This document shows positions 29,535 to 37,318 of a stretch of 64,000 nucleotides of DNA, in pieces. A program made the translations under genes and the position numbers. Source of the stretch: Actinobacillus suis ATCC 33415 (GTDB taxonomy: Bacteria > Pseudomonadota > Gammaproteobacteria > Enterobacterales > Pasteurellaceae). The stretch is taken from assembly GCF_000739435.1 (NCBI RefSeq), contig NZ_CP009159.1:2192501-2256500 (forward strand), in the 5' to 3' direction. A model generated the notes under the pieces. The model did no database searches, was not told the DNA's origin, and worked only from the letters and a program-made list of their open reading frames with translations. Within the stretch, counting starts at the first letter, position 1; every line of letters begins with the position of its first letter.

Positions 29535-30049
29535 TATTCACCCTTGATTAATTGACGCATAAAGTCGATTTGGTTTTGACGTAAGTTACGTGCTTCATCA
29601 CGTCCGACAAAGATTTTAAACATTGCGCCGCCTTGATGGTTAATAAAGTTAAGCGATACGGTATGTTTGCCCATAAACGGACGCTCAAGTAAATAAATCG
29701 CCGCACAGTTTTCATAACGTAGGTGGCCGTGTACGCCGCCTTCCTGAGCGTGATCAAAATTGTAAAAACCTCTGCCGATTTGACCGCTTGGTAGCTTGCC
29801 GGTGACCTCAACCACCGCATCCGGCGTATGTGCAATAAAGGTCACCGCATCTTCTAGAGTCGCTAATGCTTGCATGATTTCCACAAAACGTGCGCCGTCC
29901 GTTTTTGTAACCATTTCCGCCGGTAAGCAACTAATTACTTCTTCTAAGCTGCATTGTTTCATACCGGCAACCATTTCTAAAATTTGTCCCGGATTTTCGG
30001 CAAGTGATTGACGTAATTCGCTTAATTGTTCTTCACTTAATTTAACCAT
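29534..30049 (-). CDS. hutX: internal start for separate HutX heme carrier
   Basis: ATG at 30049, six bases after a perfect AAGGAG (30061-30056), in frame with hutW. It would give a 171-residue protein of normal HutX length. HutX/ChuX binds heme in the cytosol and delivers it for breakdown. This entry records the alternative product inside the longer frame. Confidence 0.6.
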   Translation of the reverse strand: MVKLSEEQLSELRQSLAENPGQILEMVAGMKQCSLEEVISCLPAEMVTKTDGARFVEIMQALATLEDAVTFIAHTPDAVVEVTGKLPSGQIGRGFYNFDHAQEGGVHGHLRYENCAAIYLLERPFMGKHTVSLNFINHQGGAMFKIFVGRDEARNLRQNQIDFMRQLIKGE

Positions 30050-31357
30050 GCTGTTCTCCTTTTTATCTTCTGTGGGTAGCGTGAGCATTAATTTGCGGAT
30101 CAAGGTCGGTGACCAGTATCGACCGCTAATATTCAAGCGAGCGATGCCTTCTTGATCAATGTTTAATAAGGATAATTGCTGCCATTGCATCAGCAATTTC
30201 ATTGCTTTTGGGTTATGTCTAAATAACTTAATATCCAGATAACCCAGTTCTAAATCGTGTTGCACGACACCAAGCAACGGCTTATTTGCACCGTGTTTAC
30301 TTAAAAACGATAGTGCTTTCTTATCTGCCGGTGTGTCTAAATAAGTTTGTAGTGTGGAATGTACTTGGAAACTATAACCGCCGAAATTACCGCCTGCACC
30401 GGAGCCGAAAGCCAGACACGGCATATTGGATTTAACTAACGTGTTATAACGGTTTCGTTCCCCTCGATTCGGGAAAGCAAAGTGGTTATTACTTACTTGT
30501 TGCCAACCGGCTTTTTGTAAATTCTCTACCGCATAGGCGTAATGTTGCGCTTGTACCTCAAAACTTGCGGCAGCAGGCAGAGAACCGTGTTCAATCATTT
30601 TATTAATCGGTAAAAACGGATAGTTATTAAACGCATAAATATCCAAACCGGATAACGGCAGGCTACTTGCCACTTGAATATCATTCGCCCAAACTTCATC
30701 CGTTTGATTCGGTAAACCGAAAATCAAATCGGCAACGACAACCGCATCCAATTCACACAAGGCTTTGAGGTATTCGTAAGCTTCCTCGCCGCTATGTTTA
30801 CGTCCTAAACGTTTACGAATTTTTGAGTTAAAGGTTTGAATACCGATTGAAATACGATTCACGCCGGCGGCTACGCAAGCACAAGCCTTTTCAATATCAA
30901 AATGACTAATACGACCTTCAATCGTAAATTCGCAATCGTCCGCTAACGGTAAATATTGATAGCACGCTTTGATTAAGCGGACTAAATCTTCGGTATCCAG
31001 TGCGGTCGGTGTTCCGCCGCCAAAATAAACCGCTTTGATTTTACCGTTACCTTGGCGGATACTTGCTTCGTACGCTAACTCTTCAATCAGTTTATCGGTA
31101 TAGATTTTGCTATAGTCTTGTTTCCACGCATTGCGGTAAAAACCACAGAAAATACAATGACTGGCACAAAAAGGAATATGGAAATACGCTAAACCGTCTT
31201 CTTTGAGTGCATGAATAGCAGCTTGTCCCCATACGTTCTGCCATTCTTCTTGCGGCACAGCTTCACCACCCCAGATCGGCATTAATGCCTGACGTTCAGG
31301 GAATGCTTTTGGAGCAGCTTGGGTTGTCCGCCAATTTGTTGTTGTAATCATAATCAC
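29534..31357 (-). CDS. hutW: HutW-HutX fusion: radical SAM heme-degrading enzyme joined to heme carrier
   Basis: 607 residues in one frame. Residues about 1-436 are a HemN-like radical SAM enzyme of the HutW/ChuW family (CASHCIFC cluster motif near residue 63, then YFGGGTPTAL and GIQTFN), which opens the heme ring anaerobically. Residues about 437-607 are a complete HutX/ChuX heme-binding carrier (VKLSEEQLSELRQ to FVGRDEARNLRQNQ). In related bacteria these are two adjacent genes. Here no stop separates them, and a Shine-Dalgarno AAGGAG plus ATG for hutX remain inside the frame at 30061-30047. The protein may therefore be made as a fusion, as free HutX, or both. Confidence 0.88.
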   Translation of the reverse strand: MIMITTTNWRTTQAAPKAFPERQALMPIWGGEAVPQEEWQNVWGQAAIHALKEDGLAYFHIPFCASHCIFCGFYRNAWKQDYSKIYTDKLIEELAYEASIRQGNGKIKAVYFGGGTPTALDTEDLVRLIKACYQYLPLADDCEFTIEGRISHFDIEKACACVAAGVNRISIGIQTFNSKIRKRLGRKHSGEEAYEYLKALCELDAVVVADLIFGLPNQTDEVWANDIQVASSLPLSGLDIYAFNNYPFLPINKMIEHGSLPAAASFEVQAQHYAYAVENLQKAGWQQVSNNHFAFPNRGERNRYNTLVKSNMPCLAFGSGAGGNFGGYSFQVHSTLQTYLDTPADKKALSFLSKHGANKPLLGVVQHDLELGYLDIKLFRHNPKAMKLLMQWQQLSLLNIDQEGIARLNISGRYWSPTLIRKLMLTLPTEDKKENSMVKLSEEQLSELRQSLAENPGQILEMVAGMKQCSLEEVISCLPAEMVTKTDGARFVEIMQALATLEDAVTFIAHTPDAVVEVTGKLPSGQIGRGFYNFDHAQEGGVHGHLRYENCAAIYLLERPFMGKHTVSLNFINHQGGAMFKIFVGRDEARNLRQNQIDFMRQLIKGE

Positions 31358-31406
31358 TCTCTCGATCAGTAATAGAAGAAGGGGAGAGTTATACCGAATC
31401 TAGTTG

Positions 31407-31429
31407 TAAATGATATTGATTTTTATCAA
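31407..31429 (-). promoter_or_regulatory. possible degenerate Fur site upstream of hutW-hutX
   Basis: AATGATATTGATTTTTATC resembles three GATAAT-like hexamers but is clearly weaker than the tonB Fur box. It lies about 50-70 bases before the start codon, in the right place for an iron-regulated heme gene. Confidence 0.35.
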
Positions 31430-31459
31430 CTTTTGTCAAGTTAACAGGAATTATTCGCA

Positions 31460-31491
31460 TAAAAAAAGCAGAGTATTTTGCTCTGCTTTTT
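31460..31491 (-). terminator. terminator after the glutathione S-transferase gene
   Basis: Stem agcagag/ctctgct with a long T-run on the minus strand (a run of seven A on the plus strand), 18 bases beyond the stop. Confidence 0.88.
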
Positions 31492-31508
31492 CACTTACTT
31501 ATAAAGAG

Positions 31509-32126
31509 TTAGCCTTTTAAACCTTCGGCAATACGTACCGCATCTACGCCGGCATTTGCTTCTACACGTTGCATAAACGGAGAAAGTTGCTCAAGGTGTG
31601 AGAAATCCAATCCTAACAGGCGACACCAATTTAACATGATGTAAAGATACACATCTGCGACCGAAATATTTTCACCGAAGAAAATATGGCTTTCTAAATG
31701 CTCATTGGCGGTCGCTAGCTGATTTAAAATCTGTTCTGCCGCTTGCTGACGAATAATACGAGTTAACTCTTCATTACCTTCCGCATAGCTCGGTAAACGG
31801 AATAACGGTACAAATGATTTATGTACATCACTATTAAAAAAGGCTAACCAACGAGCCGCTTTCGCTTTATCACGTAAGGTTTTGCTACCGAATAATTTCG
31901 CTTCCGGATATTTCTCATCTAAATAGTGCAAAATCGCTTGGTTTTGTGAAAGCGCTAAATCGCCGTCCACTAATAACGGTACTGCACCACGTGGATTCAA
32001 CGCTAAAAATTCCGCTGATTTAATAAAATCACGGCTCACTAGCTCCGCTTGATATTCCGCACCCGTCCATTCTAATGCAACGTGGGGAACAAATGAGCAA
32101 GCACCTTTTAAACAATAAAGTTTCAT
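31509..32126 (-). CDS. glutathione S-transferase
   Basis: 205 residues from the ATG at 32126, which follows GGAG; the TTG four codons upstream overlaps that ribosome binding site and is not used. The N-terminal thioredoxin-fold domain starts [15 protein letters not shown], with the beta-class CS motif and the cis-proline segment GAVPLL. A helical C-terminal domain has the N-capping motif SVADVYLY. It conjugates or reduces electrophiles with glutathione in the cytosol. It lies 55 bases after lysA and may be co-transcribed. Confidence 0.88.
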   Translation of the reverse strand: MKLYCLKGACSFVPHVALEWTGAEYQAELVSRDFIKSAEFLALNPRGAVPLLVDGDLALSQNQAILHYLDEKYPEAKLFGSKTLRDKAKAARWLAFFNSDVHKSFVPLFRLPSYAEGNEELTRIIRQQAAEQILNQLATANEHLESHIFFGENISVADVYLYIMLNWCRLLGLDFSHLEQLSPFMQRVEANAGVDAVRIAEGLKG

Positions 32127-32180
32127 ATCTTTCTCCAAATCAAATATCCTCGACCATGACTAGCCGAGGAAGTAGAAATC

Positions 32181-33431
32181 TTATGGCAATAATTTCTCTA
32201 AACGCCATAAATCCGCAAAACTTGCACGTGCTTTAATTAGGTGTGCTTGATCGCCGTCAACCATAATTTCGACCGCTTGCGGACGTGAATTATAGGTTGA
32301 AGACATCGCTGCTCCGTAAGCACCTGCCGAACGCATTGCAATCAGATCACCTTGTTCAATCGCCAATTCTCTACCTTTACCTAAAAAGTCTGAGGTTTCA
32401 CAAATCGGACCAACTACGTCATAAACCGCTTTTTCACGTACAAGTGATTGATCTACCTCGGTAATTTGCATATAAGCTTCATAAAGCGCCGGACGAATCA
32501 TATCGTTCATACCGGTATCAACAATCGCGAAATTACGATCTTCATTCGCTTTAAGGTATTCCACTTTAGTGACTAAGATCCCCGCATTTGCCGTGATCGC
32601 ACGACCCGGCTCTAAAATGATCTCAAGATCTGCATAGCCTTTTAATTTTTCGAGTAATGCTTTGGCATATTCGGTTGGGTGCGGCGGCTCTTCACCGTTA
32701 TACGGCACGCCTAAACCACCGCCTAAATCCAAGTGATGCAACTCAATACCGTCTTCTTTTAATTGTTCCATTAACACAATCAGGCGATCAGTGGCATCTA
32801 AAAACGGTTGTAATTCGGTTAATTGCGAACCGATATGGCAATCCATACCGGTAATTTTCACGTTTGGTAAGCTTTTCGCTAAACGATACACCTCACGTGC
32901 TTGAGTTACGCTTACCCCAAATTTATTTTCTTTTAAACCGGTGGAAATATAAGGGTGAGTATGTGCATCCACATCTGGATTTACACGCAATGAAATCGGT
33001 GCGATTTTACCTAATTGACCGGCAACTTCATTAATGCGGTGTAGCTCGGCGATTGATTCGATATTAAAGCAACGAATGCCAACTTCTAACGCACGCTGAA
33101 TTTCACTATGTGACTTTGCCACACCGGAAAATACCACTTTGCTCGGCTCGCCACCTGCAGCAAGCACACGTTCAAGTTCACCTTGCGACACAATATCAAA
33201 GCCCGAACCCAGGCGTGCCATTACATTTAATAAAGCAATATTGGAATTGGATTTCACCGCAAAACAAATTAAGTGCGGGTGTGAGCCAAACGCTTTATCA
33301 AAAGCGTGCCAGTGGCGCTCAAGTGTGGCACGAGAGTAGATATAAGCCGGTGTACCGTATTGATTAATGATGTCGGAGACAGAAACATCTTCCGCAAAAA
33401 GCTGTTGGTTTTTATAGTCGAAATGATTCAT
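32181..33431 (-). CDS. lysA: diaminopimelate decarboxylase
   Basis: 416 residues, a PLP-dependent fold III enzyme: the lysine that binds PLP is K60 (CFAVKSNSN), the glycine loop is LGGGLGVPY, EPGRAI binds the phosphate, and the active-site cysteine is in GPICETSDFLG. It makes lysine from meso-diaminopimelate in the cytosol, the last step of lysine synthesis. The small lipoprotein gene lptM lies upstream on the same strand, 126 bases away. Confidence 0.96.
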   Translation of the reverse strand: MNHFDYKNQQLFAEDVSVSDIINQYGTPAYIYSRATLERHWHAFDKAFGSHPHLICFAVKSNSNIALLNVMARLGSGFDIVSQGELERVLAAGGEPSKVVFSGVAKSHSEIQRALEVGIRCFNIESIAELHRINEVAGQLGKIAPISLRVNPDVDAHTHPYISTGLKENKFGVSVTQAREVYRLAKSLPNVKITGMDCHIGSQLTELQPFLDATDRLIVLMEQLKEDGIELHHLDLGGGLGVPYNGEEPPHPTEYAKALLEKLKGYADLEIILEPGRAITANAGILVTKVEYLKANEDRNFAIVDTGMNDMIRPALYEAYMQITEVDQSLVREKAVYDVVGPICETSDFLGKGRELAIEQGDLIAMRSAGAYGAAMSSTYNSRPQAVEIMVDGDQAHLIKARASFADLWRLEKLLP

Positions 33432-33557
33432 TTATTTACTTGTCCGTTGTGTTTGAAAAATAAAACCACGGCAAAATAGCTACACTCGTATTTGCAAAAA
33501 ATCGGATAAATTTAACCGCTTGTTACACAGGTGCTTCTCAATTGCCGTGGTTAGAAA

Positions 33558-33671
33558 TTATTTTGTTTGCTGTTGAGCCGGTTGCTGCTCAGGAAAATAA
33601 AGCGGGCCTTTTACACCACAAGCAGCCAACCCGAACGAAGCAACCAAAGCCACTAAAAGTAATTTTTTCAT
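33558..33671 (-). CDS. lptM: small lipoprotein LptM (YifL)
   Basis: 37 residues: signal peptide MKKLLLVALVASFGLAAC, with the lipidated C18, followed by the family hallmark CGVKGPLYFP and a glutamine/proline-rich tail. LptM assists maturation of the LPS translocon LptDE in the outer membrane. It is the first gene before lysA on this strand, the arrangement seen around lysA or dapF in gammaproteobacteria. Confidence 0.9.
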   Translation of the reverse strand: MKKLLLVALVASFGLAACGVKGPLYFPEQQPAQQQTK

Positions 33672-33772
33672 GATAAATCCTTGAGAGTGAATTGTCTGCT
33701 GATTCTAAAACAAATTGCGGTAATGAAAAAGTAAAAAAGCCGTTTCGCCTGTTTTTAAATAATCACCCAATA

Positions 33773-33850
33773 GCCACGCACGGCAAGCCGTACGTGGTTA
33801 CGATCAGCCTACGGCTGAGTGAGCCACGCTGTGGCTCCAAATTTCTCTAA
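33773..33850. repeat. repeat family B, copy B1
   Basis: Two-hairpin intergenic repeat: cacgcacggc..gccgtacgtg, then cagcctacggctg and agccacgctgtggct. Similar copies lie at 48768-48840, 51664-51712 (degenerate, inverted) and 56686-56758 (inverted). Confidence 0.85.
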
Positions 33851-34312
33851 GATGGCGCTCGTCTTTGACGAATGTTTTTATTTTCCTTATATATCGACCA
33901 TTTACCTGAATCTATTGAGAGACCAAAGCTATTCGAAAAATCATAGCTTGTTAATATCTAAAGGAAATCCCCCTCTTTAGTAAAGAGGGGATAGGGGAGA
34001 TTTGGCAGAATTAAATAACGAAGAAAATAACAGTTTAATATTTAAAAAACGAAAAAATAAATTTGATTAAGATAATGTTAAATTGAGTGGAGTATATAAA
34101 TATTGAATGGATTTTAAATAAGATTAAATATAAAAGGCTTATTTTAAACAGACAATTTAGACATAATTTCTTATTCTTTGTTCATTAAAAATAGTAATAA
34201 TGTGGTCTAATTTCAATTATACAAATTAATAATAAAATGAAGTTGCATATTACTTAATCTAAAGTTGTGTGCATTTTAGTCATTGTTGTATTGCTACATT
34301 AAGGAGCATTTT
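33851..34312. other. AT-rich intergenic region before the small secreted peptide
   Basis: About 460 bases with a family C repeat at 33965-34012 and otherwise AT-rich sequence. No open frame with recognisable similarity. It probably carries the promoter of the 59-residue peptide gene. Confidence 0.6.
33965..34012. repeat. repeat family C, copy C1
   Basis: cccctctttagtaaagaggg hairpin followed by ataggggagatttggcagaa. Two further copies face each other between hslV and hslU (58300-58416). Confidence 0.8.
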
Positions 34313-34492
34313 ATGAAGAAAACATTTTTATCAAAAGCACTTATCGCAATTGCTGCGTGTTCAGTCTTTTTCTCTGCTACTGCTGCAAATGCAGAAGCAG
34401 GTAAGTGGAGAAAAACAGGCTTCCACTTTCTCGGATTATATCAATATTGCTATACCGCATATCCTTATGATTGTATGTGGTTACGCCCATAA
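34313..34492 (+). CDS. small secreted peptide of unknown function
   Basis: 59 residues behind a perfect AAGGAG (34301-34306). Residues 1-27 are a clear Sec signal peptide (KK, hydrophobic core ALIAIAACSVFF, cleavage near ATAANA/EAGK). The mature part is only about 32 residues, rich in aromatic residues (W, F, Y), with two cysteines eight residues apart (C46 and C54) that could form a disulfide in the periplasm. It lies next to the capsule locus but on the opposite strand and with its own ribosome site. I do not recognise the family; a peptide with a role in the envelope or competition is possible but unproven. Confidence 0.7.
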   Translation: MKKTFLSKALIAIAACSVFFSATAANAEAGKWRKTGFHFLGLYQYCYTAYPYDCMWLRP

Positions 34493-34527
34493 TAAACCCT
34501 AATTTTATATAAGAGTATGAATAAAAT

Positions 34528-34581
34528 AAGCGGTCTTATTTTTCCTAAACTTTGCAAGTTTTAAGAAAAATTTGACCGCTT
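34528..34581. terminator. uptake-signal inverted pair ending the capsule operon
   Basis: aagcggtc...gaccgctt with a long A/T stem (tatttttcctaaa opposite ttaagaaaaattt), between convergent genes. Confidence 0.8.
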
Positions 34582-34611
34582 GTTCTAGAAAGATAAATAA
34601 ATATTAAATTA

Positions 34612-36180
34612 TTATAACCATTCAGAATATAAGCGTAATGCATTAGCTAACATTGCTTCTTGCCTATGTGGTTTATCGAAATGCAATGGGATCATTGACA
34701 AGAAAAGAAGTATTGTTGGAGCAATAATATCTTTATTACTAATATTTGGTAATAAAGTTTTTCTCATAAATACATCTTGAATTGCTTCTAAGCGAGAATC
34801 AATATTAAAGTGTAATTTCACTCCTAATGATTCTGATTTTTCTAATTTAAATGAATCCGCAATAATGAAATCATATAAACCAATAAATGAGTGGCAAAGT
34901 TTTGCTAAATCATAACTTTGGTTTCCATAGATTGTTAATTCTTGCTGAATATTTAATCCTCTCGGATCAATAACTTTAATATTATTGCTACGAGAGTCAT
35001 ACATTACATTACTGAAGCATAAATCCCCGTGTACTATAGCTGGGATTTCAGGTAGTTTTAATGTTCTTGTTACACACTCAGTTGCGATTTCTCTCAAAGA
35101 TGGTAAATCAATGCCGTTATAGCGAGTCGATTGATCTAGATCTATACCGCTTTGTTCAGCATATTTTTCTAATCGTTCATAAGTCTTATCTGAATAGAGT
35201 GATAAAGAATCTACGTGTATTTTCTCCAATAGATCTTTATTTTCTTTAGGTAAATGTGCTCGAGATTCACTCATATAAAATGTAATTAAATTGAGTACCT
35301 TTTCCCAAAAAGCAACAGGGTTTTTCCCATGAACGAAAATCTCATTTAGAGGAAGAATTGGGAGATATTCTGTCTCATAAAATGGATTTCCCTTAAGTAC
35401 ACCAGCATTGATTAATTGAGGAGTAAAGCGTTTTAGTTGTGCGGGCAAATTGGCAAACCAATGTGCTTCAGCTTCAATTTTTCTAGCAGGTGTACCAGAT
35501 TTCCAAACAACGCCATTTCCAATTTTTAATGAATTGAATGCTCTTTGTGTCGTAATAGAAGAACGAGATCTAAAATAAGTATTAATATGACCTAAGTCAT
35601 ACCATTCATTAACCTCTTTATGAATGGTATTTGGTTCTTCCTTAGCATACATATGCACAGATTGGACAAAATCCCCCTGGGTTGTAGCAAGAGCCTTAAT
35701 AAATTTTTGGCTTGATGTAAAAGAGAAGTAACCACACCAAACGAGTGGAATATTTGTATTTGAATCCACTTCCCATTCGTAATCTTCTTGTGTACTAACA
35801 AGTGCAATGCAGTCATTTTCGAGAGGAATATTATTTAGGAGAGTATCTCCATGAAGTAATCTTAGTACTTCTTCATTATGACCAACAGTGTTCAATACAT
35901 AGAGAACAGCCATACCTAATGATATTCCTTCAGGTATAAAAACAGGCTGAATATTTAAATTCTGAATTAATTCTTTCTCATCAATGCTTAGTGAATAATT
36001 CATAGGTAAAGAAACCACGATATGTTGGTCATTACCTAGGTTTTCTCGTAAAGCATTAACTTGAAAGGTTAATAGTTTACGATTACCAATTGGTAAAAAA
36101 CATGGGGGAATAGCGCCAAACTCATTACGAAATTCAGCATTCACGTATGCAGCGGAGTTAATTAGAATCATATTCACCAT
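34612..36180 (-). CDS. bifunctional nucleotidyltransferase / aminoglycoside-phosphotransferase-like kinase, capsule locus
   Basis: 522 residues. The N-terminal part (about 1-245) looks like a sugar nucleotidyltransferase-type GT-A domain (PCFLPIGNRKLLTFQ; LHGDTLL). The C-terminal part (about 260-522) is an APH/choline-kinase-like fold with the catalytic loop VHGDLCFSN and metal-binding VIDPRG. It could phosphorylate and activate a capsule building block or substituent. It overlaps the HAD gene by 23 bases (or 14 if the next ATG at 36171 is used), the tightest coupling in the locus. Exact substrate unknown. Last gene of the capsule operon. Confidence 0.75.
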   Translation of the reverse strand: MVNMILINSAAYVNAEFRNEFGAIPPCFLPIGNRKLLTFQVNALRENLGNDQHIVVSLPMNYSLSIDEKELIQNLNIQPVFIPEGISLGMAVLYVLNTVGHNEEVLRLLHGDTLLNNIPLENDCIALVSTQEDYEWEVDSNTNIPLVWCGYFSFTSSQKFIKALATTQGDFVQSVHMYAKEEPNTIHKEVNEWYDLGHINTYFRSRSSITTQRAFNSLKIGNGVVWKSGTPARKIEAEAHWFANLPAQLKRFTPQLINAGVLKGNPFYETEYLPILPLNEIFVHGKNPVAFWEKVLNLITFYMSESRAHLPKENKDLLEKIHVDSLSLYSDKTYERLEKYAEQSGIDLDQSTRYNGIDLPSLREIATECVTRTLKLPEIPAIVHGDLCFSNVMYDSRSNNIKVIDPRGLNIQQELTIYGNQSYDLAKLCHSFIGLYDFIIADSFKLEKSESLGVKLHFNIDSRLEAIQDVFMRKTLLPNISNKDIIAPTILLFLSMIPLHFDKPHRQEAMLANALRLYSEWL

Positions 36181-36544
36181 CCATTTTTGTTAGTTTTCGA
36201 ATTTCTTCGTAACTCATTGTAGCAAATTCATCTGGTCTGATAGCTCTATCATCAACATAAAAGCCATCATGTCCACACCAAGGTTTACCAACATAGATTT
36301 CATCATATGGCACATTATGGCGATTTAGCCAATCTATAATAATTGGTAATGTGTTAACATTAATTTTTCCCACATTTCCTTCATAAGTACGCATATTACG
36401 ACTTGAACTAATAATAATTTCAAAGCCTTGTTTCTTATATTCTCGTAATTTCTCAATTACATCTAAAATTGGTTTAGCATTACGATAATCACCATTCTCT
36501 GTTAGAGTAATTGTATTATCTAAATCCATTATTAAGCGCTTCAT
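36158..36544 (-). CDS. HAD-superfamily phosphatase, capsule locus
   Basis: 128 residues, a cap-less HAD phosphatase. Motif I is DLDNT, with nucleophile D7 and acid D9. Motif II is the serine run ISSSRNMRT. The motif III lysine is in YVGKPWCGHDG and the motif IV acids in YVDDRAI. Such HAD proteins occur in capsule clusters next to nucleotidyltransferases and remove a phosphate from a precursor before activation. It overlaps the preceding nucleotidyltransferase gene by four bases and the following kinase gene by 23, so the three form one translationally coupled module. Confidence 0.8.
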   Translation of the reverse strand: MKRLIMDLDNTITLTENGDYRNAKPILDVIEKLREYKKQGFEIIISSSRNMRTYEGNVGKINVNTLPIIIDWLNRHNVPYDEIYVGKPWCGHDGFYVDDRAIRPDEFATMSYEEIRKLTKMDGEYDSN

Positions 36545-37257
36545 TTTTCATTTCCTAATAAAGTAATATATTCATCTGGTGTGCCACAAAATAAAATATC
36601 TTCTTTTTCAATAAGATCATAAAGAACCAATCCATTTTGTTTTATGAGATCATTATAAAGAGGGGCTATATAATATTCATTCTTTGATGTTATATTATTT
36701 TTTCTTGCATTTAAAAATAATGATTCAAAAATTGATTTCTTTTTAAAATAATATAATCCATCACTACAGAGTTCAGATATTCTTTCTTTTTCTGTTGTGC
36801 GAATTACACGTTTAGAATTATTTTCAGCAAGAGCAAATGACCAGTGATCACCTTCTCCCTTAAAGACTTCTAAATAGCCATCGCATTCATTTACCCATTC
36901 TGGTTTTATAAATTCAATAATTTTAGAATCAATATTAAATATATAAATTTCCTCATCACTAGGTAAATGGTTAATACCTTGATACACAGTATCTGCCTGC
37001 CCTAAAGTTTCTTCTGGTAAACAGATTAATTCATAATCTGAGATACCTAATTTTTCGATTTCTTGCTTTAGGAAGTCTTGCGTTTCATATACATCACGAT
37101 AGATAAAGATAAATTTATCTGTTGTAAAGTAACGTTCAAAAGATCGCACAGACCATGAAAATACTGTTTCATTACCAATTTCTAATTGGTATTTTGGTTT
37201 TGTATAACCGGCCTTAAAAAAGCGGGAACTTAATCCTGCCATGGGAATAATAAACAT
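36541..37257 (-). CDS. nucleotidyltransferase, capsule locus
   Basis: 238 residues, a single NTP-transferase domain: the nucleotide-binding start is IIPMAGLSSRFFKAGYTKPK, and LPEETLGQADTVYQG and NIDSKI follow. It should join NTP (CTP or UTP type) to a phosphorylated small molecule. It is not the TagD type, since it lacks an HxGH motif. A perfect hairpin lies 30 bases upstream, just after the preceding gene, so its transcription may depend on leakage or an internal promoter. Confidence 0.78.
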   Translation of the reverse strand: MFIIPMAGLSSRFFKAGYTKPKYQLEIGNETVFSWSVRSFERYFTTDKFIFIYRDVYETQDFLKQEIEKLGISDYELICLPEETLGQADTVYQGINHLPSDEEIYIFNIDSKIIEFIKPEWVNECDGYLEVFKGEGDHWSFALAENNSKRVIRTTEKERISELCSDGLYYFKKKSIFESLFLNARKNNITSKNEYYIAPLYNDLIKQNGLVLYDLIEKEDILFCGTPDEYITLLGNEK

Positions 37258-37286
37258 ATTGTATCCTTTTATTAAAAATTAAAACC

Positions 37287-37313
37287 AAAAGGCGAGAAGT
37301 GATCTCGCCTTTT
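37287..37313 (-). terminator. hairpin inside the capsule operon
   Basis: 11-bp perfect stem aaaaggcgaga/tctcgcctttt with loop agtga, six bases beyond the stop of the 549-residue gene and 30 before the next ATG. The minus-strand side is T-rich. Confidence 0.75.
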
Positions 37314-37318
37314 ATTTA

